Below are positions 26,047-35,025 of a stretch of 39,357 nucleotides of DNA, one piece after another; the first letter of the stretch is position 1; the number at the start of each line of letters is the position of its first letter. This stretch comes from Pseudomonas sp. GM48 (lineage in GTDB: Bacteria > Pseudomonadota > Gammaproteobacteria > Pseudomonadales > Pseudomonadaceae): NCBI RefSeq assembly GCF_000282335.1, contig NZ_AKJM01000005.1, positions 1-39,357 of the forward strand, read 5' to 3'. Both the position numbers and the translations under genes were made by a program. Below the pieces are notes generated by a model. That model searched no databases. It was not told the origin of the DNA and saw nothing but the letters and a program-made list of their open reading frames with translations.

Positions 26047-26058
26047 GCAAACGTTTGC
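26047..26058. promoter_or_regulatory. LacI/GalR-type palindromic operator candidate before opdP
   Basis: GCAAACGTTTGC is a perfect 12-bp palindrome with the central CG typical of LacI/GalR-family operators. It is 84 bases before the opdP start, in a spacer with no gene. No LacI-family gene is in the window. Confidence 0.4.
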
Positions 26059-26141
26059 GACGCCGTGAACGAGTTCTAAACCAATAGCCGGATCACAAAA
26101 AAAAAGACCGGTATAAAAAAAGAAAGTAAGGAGCTTTACCC

Positions 26142-27575
26142 ATGAAACTGAGCAGCACCGCGTTACTGGCCCTGGCCATCAGCAGCGTAACCGCCACGGC
26201 TTACGCAGAAACCCAAAGCCAGGCTTTCACCCCGGTTACCGTGAACGAGAAAAACGCCCAAAGCGAAGCCACCGGCTTTGTCGAAGGCCAGTCGATCACC
26301 GGCACCACGCGTAACTGGTACGCCAACGAGCAACTGCAACGCGGCGCCAAATTCGCCTACAAGAAGGACGGCGTTTCGACCCCGACCGATCGCCGGATCA
26401 ACTGGGTCCAGGGCACTATCCTCAAGTACAACTCGGGCTTCACCGAAGGCACTGTTGGTTTCAGCACTGAAGTTGCCGCCTACAACGCCATTGCCCTGGA
26501 CCGGGACCGCAAAGATCTGGCGTCCAACAACGGTGGCGCACCGGGCTCTCGTCCAGGCGCAGGCAACAACCGTACCCTGACCAAAGAGGGCGGCGACGCT
26601 CAAGGCCAGTGGAGCAAAATGGGCCTGGCCAACGTCAAGGCCCGTGTCTCCAACACCACCCTGACCGCCGGCCGCATGAACTTCAGCAGCCCGATGGTCG
26701 ACGTGATCGGTAACCGTGCATTGCCTTCGAGCTTCGAAGGTGTAGCCATCCACAGCGAAGAGCTGAACAACCTGGCCTTCGACCTGGGCACCTTCGACCG
26801 CAACTCGCCGCGTACCGAAGAAAGCCAGCGCAAATTCCGCACCGAATACGCCAATGGCATCGTCGAAACCGACCACGTCTACACCGGCGGCATCACCTAC
26901 AACCCGCTTGCCAGCCTGACCACCAGCCTCTGGGCGACCCAGGCTGAAGACATCTGGAACCAGTACTACTTCGGCGCCTCTCACGTACTGGGCGACAGCC
27001 AGGTACTGAGCCTGACCACCGGCCTGAACTACTACAAAACCAAGGAAACCGGTAAAGCCCTGATCGGCGATATCGACAACGACACCTATTCCCTGTCGTT
27101 CGGCCTGACCCACCAGGCGCACACACTGACTTTCTCGTATCAGGAAGTGAACGGTAACGAGTACTTCGACTACCTGCACGAAACCAACGGCATCTACCTG
27201 GCCAACTCCCTGCTGTCGGACTTCAACGGCCCGAACGAAAAATCGTTCCAGGTTGCCTACGGTCTGAACATGGCCGAATACGGCGTGCCAGGCCTGAAGT
27301 TCAACATCTACCAGGCTCGTGGCTGGGGTATCGACGGTACTCACTACACCGGCAACCAGGGTGTGGCTGGCAAGGGCTACGACGGTATCCAGTCGCAAGA
27401 TGGCGAACACCATTACGAATACGGCATCGGCGCGACCTACGCCGTGCAGAGCGGCCCACTCAAGGCCACCACGATCCGCGGCACCTACACCGCTCACCGT
27501 GCCAGCGAAAACCAGGCTGACGGCAGCATCAACGAGTTCCGCCTCGTGACCACGGTTCCGTTCAACATCCTGTAA
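26142..27575 (+). CDS. opdP: OpdP, OprD-family outer-membrane porin for peptides
   Basis: OpdP is a substrate-specific 18-strand outer-membrane channel of the OprD family; the P. aeruginosa OpdP takes up glycine-glutamate and other dipeptides (established). The 477-residue product has a signal peptide (MKLSSTALLALAISSVTATAYAE), the OccD-type opening GFVEGQSITGTTRNWYANE and many alternating aromatic strands, ending in a beta strand with terminal hydrophobic residues (LVTTVPFNIL). The ATG follows AAGGAG. A-rich runs in the leader (26097-26126) could bind Hfq/Crc. It lies between the binding-protein genes, fitting its role as the outer gate of the same uptake route. Confidence 0.94.
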   Translation: MKLSSTALLALAISSVTATAYAETQSQAFTPVTVNEKNAQSEATGFVEGQSITGTTRNWYANEQLQRGAKFAYKKDGVSTPTDRRINWVQGTILKYNSGFTEGTVGFSTEVAAYNAIALDRDRKDLASNNGGAPGSRPGAGNNRTLTKEGGDAQGQWSKMGLANVKARVSNTTLTAGRMNFSSPMVDVIGNRALPSSFEGVAIHSEELNNLAFDLGTFDRNSPRTEESQRKFRTEYANGIVETDHVYTGGITYNPLASLTTSLWATQAEDIWNQYYFGASHVLGDSQVLSLTTGLNYYKTKETGKALIGDIDNDTYSLSFGLTHQAHTLTFSYQEVNGNEYFDYLHETNGIYLANSLLSDFNGPNEKSFQVAYGLNMAEYGVPGLKFNIYQARGWGIDGTHYTGNQGVAGKGYDGIQSQDGEHHYEYGIGATYAVQSGPLKATTIRGTYTAHRASENQADGSINEFRLVTTVPFNIL

Positions 27576-27583
27576 TGCACGTG

Positions 27584-27624
27584 CCGAACGGCTGATTCGA
27601 TGACGAATCGACCGTTCGGCTTTT
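27584..27624 (+). terminator. terminator-like hairpin after opdP
   Basis: GCCGAACGG (27584-27592) pairs with CCGTTCGGC (27612-27620), with an inner GATTCG/CGAATC stem, followed by TTTTGTC. It sits only about 30 bases before the next dppA, so it may split the locus into separately regulated parts or allow limited read-through. Confidence 0.7.
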
Positions 27625-27653
27625 GTCCTTTAACTGATTGCAGAGGGTTCTTG

Positions 27654-29249
27654 ATGAAAATGCTTCCCCTACGTGCGGCCATTGCGGCCGCGTTGCTCAG
27701 TGTCGCTGTCGGCGTCTCGGCCAAACCCTTGGTGGTTTGCACCGAAAACAGCCCCGAAGGCTTCGACATGGTCCAGTACACGACTGCAGTCACAGCCGAT
27801 GCGGTGGCCGAAACCATCTTCAATCGCCTGGCGGACTTCAAGCCCGGCACCACTGATGTGATTCCGGCACTGGCCGAATCCTGGGACATCAGCGAGGACG
27901 GTCTGACGTACACGTTCCACCTGCGTAAAGGCGTCAAGTTCCACACCACCGAATACTTCAAGCCGACCCGCGACATGAATGCCGACGACGTGGTCTGGAG
28001 CTTCCAGCGTCAGCTGGACCCGAACCACCCATGGCACAAGCTGTCGAGCGTAGGCTTCCCGTACTTTGAAAGCATGGGCTTCAAGGAACTGCTGAAAAAC
28101 GTCGAGAAAGTCGACGACAACACGGTCAAGTTCACCCTGACCCGCCGCGAAGCGCCGTTCCTGGCCGATATCGCCATGGCGTTTTCTTCGATCTACTCCG
28201 CCGAATACGCCGACCAGTTGCTCAAGGCCGGCAAGACCGGCGATCTGAACAGCAAGCCGGTCGGCACCGGTCCGTTCGTCTTCCAGCGCTACAACAAGGA
28301 TGCCCAGGTTCGTTTCAAGGCCAACCCGGACTACTTCCGTGGCAAGGCACCGGCTGACTCATTGATCTTCGCCATCGCCACCGACAACAACGTGCGCCTG
28401 CAGAAGCTCAAGGCCAACGAATGCCAGGTCGCGCTGTACCCGAAACCGGACGACATCCAGAGCATCAGGAAAGACACCAAGCTCAAAGTCGACGAACTGA
28501 ACGCGATGACCGTTGCGTACATCGCTATCAACACCACGCACAAATACCTGAGCGACGTGCGTGTGCGTAAAGCCATCGACATCGCCTTCGACAAGGAAGC
28601 AGCCGTCAACGCGCTGTTCGGCAAAGGCAATGCGACCGCGGCGGTCAACCCGTTCCCGGACACTCTGCTGGGCTACAACCACGACCTGAAGAACCCGCCC
28701 CGTGACCTGGACAAGGCCCGCGCCCTGCTCAAGGAAGCCGGCGTACCGGAAGGCACGGTATTCACCCTGTTCACCCGTAACGGCGGTGGTGCCACCAACC
28801 CGAACCCGATGCTCGGCGCGCAGATGATGCAAGCCGACCTGGCCAAGGTCGGGATCAAGATCGACATCCGCGTGATGGAATGGGGCGAAATGCTCAAACG
28901 CGCCAAAAACGGCGAGCACGATATGGTTTCCGCCGGATGGGCGGGCGATAACGGCGACCCGGATAACTTCCTGACGCCTATGCTCAGTTGTGAAGCAGCC
29001 AAGAACGGAGAAAACTACGCCCGCTGGTGCAATGACAAGTTCCAGGCGCTGATCGACCAGGCCCGGGAAAAAACCGATCCGGCCGAGCGTGCAGCGCTCT
29101 ACGAACAGGCCCAGGTTATTTTTAACCAGGACCAGCCATGGATCAGCCTCGCACACACTAGAATGTTCACCGCAATGCGCAACAACGTAGAGGGCTATCA
29201 CATTAGCCCCCTCACCACGAATAACTTCGCCACCACCCAGGTGAAGTAG
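27654..29249 (+). CDS. dppA: DppA-type peptide-binding protein (third, divergent)
   Basis: This 531-residue SBP family 5 periplasmic protein has signal peptide MKMLPLRAAIAAALLSVAVGVSAK. It is more divergent than the first two: the opening is PLVVCTENSPEGFDMVQYTT and the block that is KSYQKDSN in the others is QRYNKDAQ here. It probably binds a different set of peptides. The ATG at 27654 follows GAGGG; the upstream open frame belongs to the terminator region. It is directly before dppB (74-base gap), so it is the binding protein most tightly tied to the permease. Confidence 0.94.
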   Translation: MKMLPLRAAIAAALLSVAVGVSAKPLVVCTENSPEGFDMVQYTTAVTADAVAETIFNRLADFKPGTTDVIPALAESWDISEDGLTYTFHLRKGVKFHTTEYFKPTRDMNADDVVWSFQRQLDPNHPWHKLSSVGFPYFESMGFKELLKNVEKVDDNTVKFTLTRREAPFLADIAMAFSSIYSAEYADQLLKAGKTGDLNSKPVGTGPFVFQRYNKDAQVRFKANPDYFRGKAPADSLIFAIATDNNVRLQKLKANECQVALYPKPDDIQSIRKDTKLKVDELNAMTVAYIAINTTHKYLSDVRVRKAIDIAFDKEAAVNALFGKGNATAAVNPFPDTLLGYNHDLKNPPRDLDKARALLKEAGVPEGTVFTLFTRNGGGATNPNPMLGAQMMQADLAKVGIKIDIRVMEWGEMLKRAKNGEHDMVSAGWAGDNGDPDNFLTPMLSCEAAKNGENYARWCNDKFQALIDQAREKTDPAERAALYEQAQVIFNQDQPWISLAHTRMFTAMRNNVEGYHISPLTTNNFATTQVK

Positions 29250-29323
29250 ATAAGAAAACTCCCGGCATGCCTGACCCCAGGCATGTCGGGCACGCCTAAC
29301 CGGCTGATGAGGTACACCTTACG

Positions 29324-30334
29324 ATGTTTAGTTTTATTGCCCGCCGACTGGGGTTACTGATCCCCACGTTTTTCGGCATCACCTTGCTGACATTCGCGTT
29401 GATTCGCATGATCCCTGGCGACCCCGTGGAAGTCATGATGGGCGAACGCAGAGTCGACCCGGAAATGCACGCTCAGGCAATGGAACGCCTAGGTCTGAAC
29501 AAACCCCTGTATGCCCAGTACCTGGATTACATCGGCAAACTGGCCCACGGCGATCTCGGTGAATCCCTGCGAACCCGTGAAAGCGTCTGGTCCGAATTCA
29601 CCTCCCTGTTCCCCGCGACCCTGGAATTGTCCTCGGCCGCGCTGTTGTTCGCCGGTGTCCTGGGCCTCCTGGCCGGAGTGATCGCGGCACTCAAGCGAGG
29701 GTCCCTGTTCGACCATGGGGTGATGGGGGTCTCCCTGGCGGGATACTCGATGCCGATCTTCTGGTGGGGCCTGATCCTGATTATGTTCTTCTCGGTGAGC
29801 CTGGGATGGACCCCGGTTTCCGGGCGGATCGACCTGCTCTACGACATCGAGCCGCGCACCGGCTTCATGCTGATCGACACGCTGCTGGCCGACGAGCCGG
29901 ACGCCTTCTTCGACGCCCTGCACCACCTGATCCTGCCGGCCATCGTGCTCGGCACCATTCCGCTGGCAGTGATTGCGCGGATGACCCGCTCCTCGATGCT
30001 CGAAGTGTTGCGTGAGGACTACATCCGCACCGCCAAGGCCAAAGGCCTGTCGCCGGCACGCGTGGTGTTCGTCCACGGCCTGCGTAACGCACTGATTCCG
30101 GTACTGACGGTGGTCGGCCTGCAAGTCGGCACCCTGCTGGCCGGCGCGGTCCTGACCGAAACCATTTTCTCCTGGCCCGGCATCGGCAAATGGCTGATCG
30201 AAGCCATTGGCGCCCGGGACTATCCCGTCGTGCAAAACGGCATCCTGTTAATCGCCTGCCTGGTGATTGTGGTCAACTTCGTAGTGGACATCCTCTACGG
30301 CTTTGCCAACCCACGCATCCGTCATCAGCGCTGA
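29324..30334 (+). CDS. dppB: dipeptide ABC transporter permease DppB
   Basis: DppB is one of the two membrane subunits of the peptide importer. The 336-residue product has six membrane segments and the family opening MFSFIARRLGLLIPTFFGITLLTFALIRMIPGDPV. It contains the cytoplasmic EAA loop (DYIRTAKAKGLSPARVVFVHGLRNALIPVLT) that docks to the ATPases. The start follows GAGG. Only 4 bases separate its stop from the dppC ATG. Confidence 0.97.
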   Translation: MFSFIARRLGLLIPTFFGITLLTFALIRMIPGDPVEVMMGERRVDPEMHAQAMERLGLNKPLYAQYLDYIGKLAHGDLGESLRTRESVWSEFTSLFPATLELSSAALLFAGVLGLLAGVIAALKRGSLFDHGVMGVSLAGYSMPIFWWGLILIMFFSVSLGWTPVSGRIDLLYDIEPRTGFMLIDTLLADEPDAFFDALHHLILPAIVLGTIPLAVIARMTRSSMLEVLREDYIRTAKAKGLSPARVVFVHGLRNALIPVLTVVGLQVGTLLAGAVLTETIFSWPGIGKWLIEAIGARDYPVVQNGILLIACLVIVVNFVVDILYGFANPRIRHQR

Positions 30335-30338
30335 GATC

Positions 30339-31256
30339 ATGACCATGACCACTCCAATTCCATCGGTAGCAGTCGATCAAAGCCTGCTGTACCCGTCTCC
30401 GTACAAAGAGTTCTGGCAAGCGTTCTCCAAGAACAAAGGTGCCGTCGCCGGCCTGATGTTCATGCTGCTGGTGATTTTCTGCGCAATCTTCGCCCCTTGG
30501 GTCGCGCCGCATAACCCGAGCGAGCAGTACCGCGACTTCCTGCTGACCCCGCCGGCCTGGCTGGAAAGCGGGCATATCCAGTTCCTGCTGGGGACCGATG
30601 AACTCGGTCGCGACCTGCTGTCGCGTCTGATCCACGGTTCGCGCCTGTCCTTGATGATCGGCTTGTCGTCGGTGGTCATGTCGCTGATTCCGGGCATCCT
30701 GCTGGGTCTGTTCGCCGGGTTCTTCCCGCGCGTGCTCGGCCCGACCATCATGCGTCTGATGGACATCATGCTGGCCCTGCCGTCCCTGCTGCTGGCCGTG
30801 GCGATTGTCGCCATCCTCGGCCCTGGCCTGATCAACACCGTGATCGCCATCGCCGTGGTGTCCCTACCGTCCTATGTTCGCCTGACTCGCGCTGCGGTGA
30901 TGGGCGAGCTGAACCGCGACTACGTGACCGCCGCGCGCCTGGCCGGTGCCGGCCTGCCACGCCTGATGTTCGTTACCGTGCTGCCTAACTGCATGGCGCC
31001 GCTGATCGTTCAGGCCACCCTGAGCTTCTCTTCGGCGATCCTCGATGCCGCGGCACTGGGCTTCCTCGGCCTTGGCGTACAACCGCCAACCCCTGAGTGG
31101 GGCACCATGCTGGCTTCGGCCCGCGACTACATCGAACGCGCCTGGTGGGTCGTGAGCCTGCCTGGCTTGACCATTTTGCTCAGCGTGCTGGCAATCAACT
31201 TGATGGGTGACGGCCTGCGCGACGCGCTGGACCCGAAACTCAAGAACGCCGCCTGA
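30339..31256 (+). CDS. dppC: dipeptide ABC transporter permease DppC
   Basis: DppC is the second permease subunit, 305 residues, pairing with DppB. It has an N-terminal cytoplasmic tail followed by the OppC-N segment ([20 protein letters not shown]) and the EAA loop ([24 protein letters not shown]). The frame is open upstream inside dppB. ATG 30339 follows the dppB stop directly, which implies coupling, though an ATG at 30345 is also possible. The dppD start is 10 bases after its stop. Confidence 0.96.
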   Translation: MTMTTPIPSVAVDQSLLYPSPYKEFWQAFSKNKGAVAGLMFMLLVIFCAIFAPWVAPHNPSEQYRDFLLTPPAWLESGHIQFLLGTDELGRDLLSRLIHGSRLSLMIGLSSVVMSLIPGILLGLFAGFFPRVLGPTIMRLMDIMLALPSLLLAVAIVAILGPGLINTVIAIAVVSLPSYVRLTRAAVMGELNRDYVTAARLAGAGLPRLMFVTVLPNCMAPLIVQATLSFSSAILDAAALGFLGLGVQPPTPEWGTMLASARDYIERAWWVVSLPGLTILLSVLAINLMGDGLRDALDPKLKNAA

Positions 31257-31266
31257 GGAGATTCCC

Positions 31267-32235
31267 ATGTCACTGCTAGAAATCAAGAATCTCAACGTTC
31301 GTTTCGGCGACAAAAACGCCACGCCAGTAGTCGACGGCCTCGACCTGACAGTGGACAAAGGCGAAGTGCTGGCCATCGTTGGCGAATCGGGTTCCGGCAA
31401 GTCCGTGACCATGATGGCGCTGATGGGCCTGATCGAGCATCCGGGGATCGTCACCGCTGACGCCCTGAATTTCGACGGCAAGAACATGCTCAAGCTCAAC
31501 AATCGCCAGCGTCGACAGATCGTCGGGAAAGACCTGTCCATGGTCTTCCAGGACCCGATGACCGCGCTGAACCCGAGCTACACCGTGGGTTTCCAGATTG
31601 AAGAAGTGCTGCGCCTGCACCTGAAAATGTCCGGCAAGGCTGCCCGCAAGCGCGCCATCGAACTGCTGGAAAAAGTTGAAATCCCGGGTGCCGCCAGCCG
31701 TATGGACGCCTACCCGCATCAACTGTCCGGCGGCATGAGCCAGCGTGTCGCGATTGCCATGGCGATCGCCGGCGAACCGAAACTGCTGATCGCCGACGAA
31801 CCGACCACGGCGCTGGACGTGACCATTCAGGCGCAGATCATGGACCTGCTGCTGGCGTTGCAGAAAGAGCAGAACATGGGCCTGGTGCTGATCACCCACG
31901 ACCTCGCCGTTGTGGCCGAAACCGCCCAGCGCGTGTGCGTGATGTACGCCGGCCAAGCGGTCGAAGTGGGCCAGGTGCCGCAACTGTTCGACATTCCGGC
32001 GCACCCGTACAGCGAAGCGCTGCTCAAGGCGATTCCGGAACACAGCCTGGGTGCCTCGCGCCTGTCGACCCTGCCGGGCATCGTTCCCGGTCGCTACGAC
32101 CGTCCGCAGGGCTGCCTGCTGTCGCCGCGCTGCCCGTACGTGAAAGACAACTGCCGCCAGCAACGTCCGGCCCTTGACCAGAAAAGCAACAGCCTCGCTC
32201 GCTGCTTCTACCCGCTGAACCAGGAGGTGGCGTAA
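31267..32235 (+). CDS. dppD: dipeptide ABC transporter ATPase DppD
   Basis: DppD is one of two cytoplasmic ATPases that power DppBC. The 322-residue protein has Walker A GESGSGKS (39-46), signature LSGGMSQRV, Walker [13 protein letters not shown], and the C-terminal oligopeptide/dipeptide domain with clustered Cys ([14 protein letters not shown]). The ATG at 31267 follows a GAGGAG ribosome site. Its stop overlaps the dppF start by one base (TAATG), so the two ATPases are made together. Confidence 0.97.
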   Translation: MSLLEIKNLNVRFGDKNATPVVDGLDLTVDKGEVLAIVGESGSGKSVTMMALMGLIEHPGIVTADALNFDGKNMLKLNNRQRRQIVGKDLSMVFQDPMTALNPSYTVGFQIEEVLRLHLKMSGKAARKRAIELLEKVEIPGAASRMDAYPHQLSGGMSQRVAIAMAIAGEPKLLIADEPTTALDVTIQAQIMDLLLALQKEQNMGLVLITHDLAVVAETAQRVCVMYAGQAVEVGQVPQLFDIPAHPYSEALLKAIPEHSLGASRLSTLPGIVPGRYDRPQGCLLSPRCPYVKDNCRQQRPALDQKSNSLARCFYPLNQEVA

Positions 32236-33215
32236 TGGCCGTCGTTCTTACCGCCCGCGACCTGACCCGTCACTACGAGGTGTCCCGAGGCCTGTTCAAG
32301 GGCCACGCCACTGTGCGCGCCCTCAACGGTGTGTCGTTCGAACTGGAAGCCGGCAAGACCCTCGCTGTCGTCGGCGAGTCGGGCTGCGGCAAATCCACCC
32401 TGGCCCGTGCCCTGACCCTGATCGAAGAGCCGTCCTCCGGCTCCTTGAAAATTGCCGGACAGGAAGTCGCCGGTGCCAACAAGGCCCAGCGCAAGCAACT
32501 GCGCAAAGACGTGCAGATGGTGTTCCAGAGCCCGTACGCCTCGTTGAACCCACGGCAGAAAGTCGGTGATCAGCTTGCCGAGCCGTTATTGATCAACACC
32601 AACCTGAGCGCCGCCGAACGTCGCGAGAAAGTCCAGGCGATGATGAAGCAGGTGGGCTTGCGTCCCGAGCACTACCAGCGTTATCCGCACATGTTCTCCG
32701 GCGGTCAGCGCCAGCGGATCGCCCTGGCCCGGGCGATGATGCTGCAACCGAAAGTGCTGGTGGCGGACGAACCGACCTCGGCGCTGGACGTATCGATTCA
32801 GGCGCAGGTGCTCAACCTGTTCATGGATTTGCAGCAAGAGTTCAACACCGCTTACGTGTTCATCTCCCACAACCTGGCAGTGGTACGCCACGTTGCCGAC
32901 CATGTGATGGTGATGTATCTCGGTCGCCCGGTGGAAATGGGCACGAAAGAGGACATTTACTCCCGTCCCCTGCACCCTTACACCCAGGCGCTGCTGTCGG
33001 CGACGCCGGCCATCCACCCGGATCCGGACAAGCCGAAAATCAAGATCGTCGGCGAGTTGCCCAACCCGCTGAACCCGCCATCCGGCTGCGCTTTCCACAA
33101 GCGCTGCCCGTACGCCACCGAGCGTTGCAGCACTGAAGAGCCGGCCCTGCGCCTGCTAGACGGCCGCCAGGTGGCCTGCCACTACGCCGAGCAATTTCTC
33201 GACGGCGCGGCATAA
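32235..33215 (+). CDS. dppF: dipeptide ABC transporter ATPase DppF
   Basis: DppF is the second ATPase, forming a heterodimer with DppD. The 326-residue protein has Walker A GESGCGKST (47-55), signature FSGGQRQRI, Walker B VLVADEPTSALD and the C-terminal Cys-rich peptide-transporter tail (CAFHKRCPYATERC). It is the last gene of the dpp locus, followed by a REPIN and a terminator. Confidence 0.97.
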   Translation: MAVVLTARDLTRHYEVSRGLFKGHATVRALNGVSFELEAGKTLAVVGESGCGKSTLARALTLIEEPSSGSLKIAGQEVAGANKAQRKQLRKDVQMVFQSPYASLNPRQKVGDQLAEPLLINTNLSAAERREKVQAMMKQVGLRPEHYQRYPHMFSGGQRQRIALARAMMLQPKVLVADEPTSALDVSIQAQVLNLFMDLQQEFNTAYVFISHNLAVVRHVADHVMVMYLGRPVEMGTKEDIYSRPLHPYTQALLSATPAIHPDPDKPKIKIVGELPNPLNPPSGCAFHKRCPYATERCSTEEPALRLLDGRQVACHYAEQFLDGAA

Positions 33216-33218
33216 AAA

Positions 33219-33308
33219 TGTGGGAGCGGGCTTGCTCGCGAAGGCGTCATTGCAGTCAACATCAACGTCGACTGACAGACCGCTTTCGCGAGCAAGCCCG
33301 CTCCCACA
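33219..33308. repeat. REPIN, type B, after dppF
   Basis: Inverted type B copies at 33219-33244 and 33283-33308 begin 4 bases after the dppF stop. As a 3' structure it could stabilise the long dpp transcript. Confidence 0.88.
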
Positions 33309-33324
33309 GGTAACGCGTTAACCA

Positions 33325-33375
33325 AACCCCTTCTACTTCGATTGCGCATCGGTCTGGTAGAGGGGGTTTTCTTTT
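33325..33375 (+). terminator. terminator of the dpp locus
   Basis: AACCCCTTCTAC (33325-33336) pairs with GTAGAGGGGGTT (33357-33368) over 12 bp with one G-U, followed by TTCTTTT. It may act in both directions because a minus-strand gene ends at 33385. Confidence 0.75.
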
Positions 33376-33384
33376 GTCTGTGGC

Positions 33385-33642
33385 TTACGTCTGGCTGTCG
33401 CCTTCTTCTTCATCATCGGAGTCCGGCTCGTCGGTGGTCGAGTCATCGCCGTTGTCAGCGCCACCCTGCCCCTGATCGCCCGGTTCCGATTCGGATTTGG
33501 CGAGCATCAACCCTGCGTAACCCGCCTGCCCGCTCGAAGCCTGCTCCCCGTGATCGATACACTCGGCCCACGCCATCGAAGTCCCGAACGAGAGCATCAC
33601 CAACACCTTCAACAGCAGTAAAACGCGAAACAACCTGTTCAT
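33385..33642 (-). CDS. small acidic secreted protein, unknown
   Basis: This 85-residue product has a clear Sec signal peptide (MNRLFRVLLLLKVLVMLSFGTSMAWA, cleavage near residue 26). The mature part has one Cys (CIDHGEQASSG) and a long Asp/Glu/Ser/Gly-rich tail with no expected fold, ending in EEEGDSQT. The acidity suggests binding of metal or cationic molecules, but I do not recognise it. A GGAAGGA ribosome site precedes the ATG. It stands alone between the dpp terminator and the low-GC island. Confidence 0.78.
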   Translation of the reverse strand: MNRLFRVLLLLKVLVMLSFGTSMAWAECIDHGEQASSGQAGYAGLMLAKSESEPGDQGQGGADNGDDSTTDEPDSDDEEEGDSQT

Positions 33643-33792
33643 AGCCGATTCCTTCCTTTCGTAGAGTGCCTGTCTGGTGCTGAGTGAAATCTAGTTCCGA
33701 TCAGCCGGGTTCTCCAGATTGGACGCTGTCGAAGCCACGGAATTGCCGCGTATGTAGAGATTGCTTTTGAATAAGGCCTATAACCAGATCAA

Positions 33793-35025
33793 CTATGTGG
33801 CTGCCTCACTTTTCAAAGAGTGATTTATCACTTTGTGGGTACATGAACATGTCGCAAGGTAAATCAGCGGCATGGATGTTAATGCCAATACTGCGCTTGC
33901 GATCCAGACACTATGCCCACCAAAGTGACCGTACAGTTGGCCGCCAACTGTCGGAGAAAGAAGCACACTCGTACTCCAGCACATCGAAAAAAGCCCGAAG
34001 TAAAGTCCGCTTCTACCCGCTTTTGCACGGTACATAACCATGACATTTAACGTTGGCATAAAGAGGATTTCGCCAAGAGTCCAGACTACGGTCGACAGGC
34101 TGACATAAAGGATCCCGCTCCCCCACGGCAACATTCCCAGCCCACAAGCCAGCAACAAGGCACCTGCCAGCAGTTGCCGACGCGCCCCCCATGACTCACT
34201 CAGGTGAGATAACGGAATTTGCAGCAAAACTACCAGCAGTGCATTGAGTGCAAATTGCCATCCGATGACCTCGGGCCCCAGTCTATAACTCTCGAGTAAA
34301 TAGTTACCTAACATGCTGTAGACCGGTTCGAAGGCAAGACCGAGTAGCACAGAAGCCACTAGCAACCAAACGAAAGGCTTGTCTCGAAAAGGGACACCGG
34401 AATGCGAAGCTGTGTCAGGGACTTCATCCGATTTCAGAACCTCTCGATGAACTGTCGCCCGGACAAACCAGGCTAAAGCTAACAGCGTCATGGCTGCACT
34501 GAAAAAAAACACCCAGCGAAAATCAGTCTCCGCCAGAACGCCACCCAATACTCCGGCTATCGCCATACCAAGGTTGCTGGAAACACGATTCAATGACTGC
34601 GCACGGGCACGCTGCGCAACTTGGCAATACTCCATGATCAAACGCTGATGAAGCGTACGAATCGCACCATCGAGTACACCGCTGGACAGCAGTAATGCAG
34701 CCAGCAACGAAACGTCTGTGACCAACCCCAACAAGACCAGGATCCATGCCGAAACAAAAAACAGTAAGGCGGTAAGCCGTTTCGTGGAGAAATGATCACT
34801 TAGCAGCCCACCGCCCAATGACCCAATCAGCAACCCTGCTCCATATGCCGAAAGCAACCAGCCGACGGTTTCAATCGGCAGCCCCAGCGCCTGACGCAGG
34901 TACAACGCCATGAACAATTTGACCATGGCGCTCAACCGGCTGATAAAGATCAACGCAGCAAGCACCCAGGCCATTGAGCAGAAGTAGCCATCTAACCGAA
35001 TCAGACGGGTGAGCCGACTAGTCAT
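33793..35025 (-). CDS. MFS transporter (DHA1-like drug/metabolite exporter), in low-GC island
   Basis: The 410-residue protein has about 12 membrane segments. A motif-A-like loop (GSLGGGLLSDHFSTKRL) follows segment 2, typical of MFS exporters. It best resembles drug/metabolite efflux proteins, but the substrate is unknown. The ATG at 35025 is chosen because it overlaps the upstream gene's TAG by 8 bases; a TTG at 35037 would extend it by 4 residues. Base use is clearly less GC-rich than in neighbouring genes, suggesting transfer. It is the third gene of a coupled minus-strand trio, and would export what the two enzymes make (inference). Confidence 0.85.
   Translation of the reverse strand: MTSRLTRLIRLDGYFCSMAWVLAALIFISRLSAMVKLFMALYLRQALGLPIETVGWLLSAYGAGLLIGSLGGGLLSDHFSTKRLTALLFFVSAWILVLLGLVTDVSLLAALLLSSGVLDGAIRTLHQRLIMEYCQVAQRARAQSLNRVSSNLGMAIAGVLGGVLAETDFRWVFFFSAAMTLLALAWFVRATVHREVLKSDEVPDTASHSGVPFRDKPFVWLLVASVLLGLAFEPVYSMLGNYLLESYRLGPEVIGWQFALNALLVVLLQIPLSHLSESWGARRQLLAGALLLACGLGMLPWGSGILYVSLSTVVWTLGEILFMPTLNVMVMYRAKAGRSGLYFGLFSMCWSTSVLLSPTVGGQLYGHFGGHSVWIASAVLALTSMPLIYLATCSCTHKVINHSLKSEAAT

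Noticed and set aside
26047..26058. PurR binding site
   Set aside because: The palindrome matches the E. coli PurR core, but pseudomonads are not known to me to have PurR; it is listed only as a LacI-type candidate.
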